From assembly GCA_937958785.1 (NCBI GenBank), contig CALGMY010000190.1, positions 1-6,964 on the forward strand: a stretch of DNA of 6,964 bases, in the 5' to 3' direction. The stretch is from an uncultured Gammaproteobacteria bacterium. Its GTDB lineage: Bacteria > Pseudomonadota > Gammaproteobacteria > Steroidobacterales > GCA-2729495. Below are positions 5,893-6,964 of this stretch, piece by piece (the first letter of the stretch is position 1; the number at the start of each line of letters is the position of its first letter). Made by a program: the position numbers and the translations under genes. The notes below the pieces were generated by a model. It did no database searches. It had not been told where the DNA came from and saw only the letters and a list, made by a program, of their open reading frames with translations.

Positions 5893-6581
5893 GCACGGAG
5901 GCCGCCGACACCGCGCCGGTCGCCACCACGGCCATGGCCCGCCGCTTCCGCGGCTTCCTGCCCGTCGTGATCGACCTGGAGACCGGCGGCTTCAACTGCC
6001 GCACCGACGCCCTGCTCGAGATGGCGGCGGTGCTCCTGGAAATGGACGCCGACGGCCGGCTGCGGCGGGGCGAGACGATCCACTGCCACGTGCAGCCCTT
6101 CGAGGGCGCCAACCTCGAGCCGGCCGCGCTGCAGGTGACGGGCATCGACCCCTGGCATCCGCTGCGCCCGGCGATGCCGGAGCGCGATGCGCTCGCCTAC
6201 CTCTTCAAGCCGATCCGCGACGCCGTCAAGGCGGCGGACTGCAAGCGCGCGATCCTCGTGGCCCACAACGCCCACTTCGACCTGGGCTTCCTCAACGAGG
6301 CCATTGCCCGCACGGGCATCAAGCGCAGCCCCTTCCACCCCTTCAGCGTGCTCGACACCGCCACGCTCTGCGGCGTTGCCTGGGGCCAGACGGTGCTCGC
6401 CCAGGCGGCCACGGCGGCCGGCATGGCCTGGGACTCCGCCTCCGCCCACTCGGCGCTCTACGACGCCGAACTGACCGCCGACCTCTTCTGCGACATCGTG
6501 AACCGTTTCAAACCCCTCTACGATTCGGCTATCCTCAGCGGGTCTCCGGCGCTGCCGGACCAGAAGGGGACCACACCATGA
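5889..6581 (+). CDS. rnt: Ribonuclease T, DnaQ-like 3'-5' exoribonuclease
   Basis: The 230-residue DEDDh exonuclease trims 3' ends of tRNA (including end-turnover at CCA) and of other stable RNAs. It aligns closely with E. coli RNase T: RFRGFLPVVIDLETGGF, TDALLE, FEGANLEP, AHNAHFD, NPFHPF-like SPFHPF, and AHSALYDAE. Catalytic residues are D29, E31, D131, H187 and D192; these match E. coli D23, E25, D125, H181 and D186 with a constant offset of 6. The chosen ATG overlaps the peptidase stop as ATGA, indicating translational coupling; an internal ATG at codon 16 (5934) is an alternative. The last 15 or so residues (LSGSPALPDQKGTTP) form a non-conserved tail. RNase T is essentially a gammaproteobacterial enzyme, which helps place the organism. 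Confidence 0.96.
   Translation: MSTEAADTAPVATTAMARRFRGFLPVVIDLETGGFNCRTDALLEMAAVLLEMDADGRLRRGETIHCHVQPFEGANLEPAALQVTGIDPWHPLRPAMPERDALAYLFKPIRDAVKAADCKRAILVAHNAHFDLGFLNEAIARTGIKRSPFHPFSVLDTATLCGVAWGQTVLAQAATAAGMAWDSASAHSALYDAELTADLFCDIVNRFKPLYDSAILSGSPALPDQKGTTP
6562..6570 (+). promoter_or_regulatory. Shine-Dalgarno AGAAGGGGA for the downstream membrane-protein gene
   Basis: A purine-rich AGAAGGGGA lies 7 nt before the ATG at 6578, inside the 3' end of rnt. It is stronger than the sites of the two upstream genes and confirms the start that overlaps the rnt stop codon. Confidence 0.7.
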
Positions 6582-6964
6582 ATCCACTCAAGACCGTGAC
6601 GTCCGCGCTCGTCACCGGCGTCATCCTGATGATCATCCTCAGCCTGCTGCTGCCGGCCAGCAGCGACGTGGCCCTCAGCCTCGGCAGCCTCGACCGCTGG
6701 CTGCACATCGTGTCGGGCGTGATGTGGATCGGCCTGCTGTACTACTTCAATGTCGTGCAGATCCCCGGGCTCGCTGCCGGCCTGGCTGACAAGGGCGGTC
6801 CTGGCAATGCCGGCATCATCAAGTACATCGCGCCGCGGGCCCTGCTCTGGTTCCGCTGGGGTGCGGTGGTGACCGTGCTCTCCGGCGTCCTGCTCATGGA
6901 GTTCACCTACGGTGGCGGCGGCCTGATGAAGGGCCTCCTGTTCCGCGACGGCTTCGAGACCATC
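6578..6964 (+). CDS. Integral membrane protein, Urate_ox_N/PuuD membrane-domain-like, partial
   Basis: The first 129 codons are visible; the gene continues past the right edge. Three hydrophobic helices can be seen at about residues 10-26, 40-59 and 89-108. The second contains RWLHIVSGVMWIGLLYYFN, with H43 spaced as HxxxGxxW. This pattern resembles the membrane domain found in bacterial PuuD-type urate oxidases and in related proteins of unknown function, sometimes misannotated as NusG. PuuD itself adds a C-terminal cytochrome c domain, which cannot be assessed here, so urate oxidation should not be assumed. The histidine in helix 2 could be a haem ligand, which is inference. The gene overlaps the rnt stop as ATGA, making it the third member of the peptidase-rnt operon. 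Confidence 0.7.
   Translation, partial: MNPLKTVTSALVTGVILMIILSLLLPASSDVALSLGSLDRWLHIVSGVMWIGLLYYFNVVQIPGLAAGLADKGGPGNAGIIKYIAPRALLWFRWGAVVTVLSGVLLMEFTYGGGGLMKGLLFRDGFETI

Noticed and set aside
5532..6587. 351-codon minus-strand open frame opposite rnt
   Set aside because: The RNase T frame on the plus strand is unambiguous; this one shows no family motif.

Overview
The window is GC-rich bacterial chromosome, almost entirely coding, with two divergently transcribed gene blocks. It most likely comes from a gammaproteobacterium. The homodimeric AceE-type E1, an RNase T ortholog collinear with the E. coli enzyme, and GTAG-type REP palindromes like those known from Xanthomonadaceae and Pseudomonas all point this way. 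The exact genus cannot be fixed from the sequence alone.

Left block (1-4232, minus strand): the pyruvate dehydrogenase complex operon, in the order aceE (E1, complete, GTG start), aceF (E2, complete, 9 nt downstream), then the first 64 codons of a gene starting with a lipoyl domain, very probably lpdA (E3), which runs off the left edge. Together they convert pyruvate, CoA and NAD+ to acetyl-CoA, CO2 and NADH. E2 has one lipoyl domain and the presumed E3 carries a second.

Centre (4233-4314): an 82-nt divergent intergenic region, the only noncoding stretch of note. It holds the aceE ribosome binding site, a TATACT -10-like hexamer facing right, and a short CCAAA-rich tract.

Right block (4315-6964, plus strand): three genes joined by ATGA stop/start overlaps. 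They are a complete M17 (PepA-like) aminopeptidase with all metal and catalytic residues, a complete RNase T (rnt), and the first 129 codons of a multi-helix membrane protein resembling the Urate_ox_N/PuuD membrane-domain family. This looks like one translationally coupled operon.

The most unusual observation lies inside aceF. The Ala/Pro linker between the lipoyl and subunit-binding domains is encoded by REP-type palindromes: two near-identical copies in a 42-nt tandem repeat, plus a third, inverted copy of a different sequence variant. Repeats that are normally extragenic appear to have been kept in frame as protein linker. I found no CRISPR array, tRNA, rRNA, insertion sequence or clear terminator.
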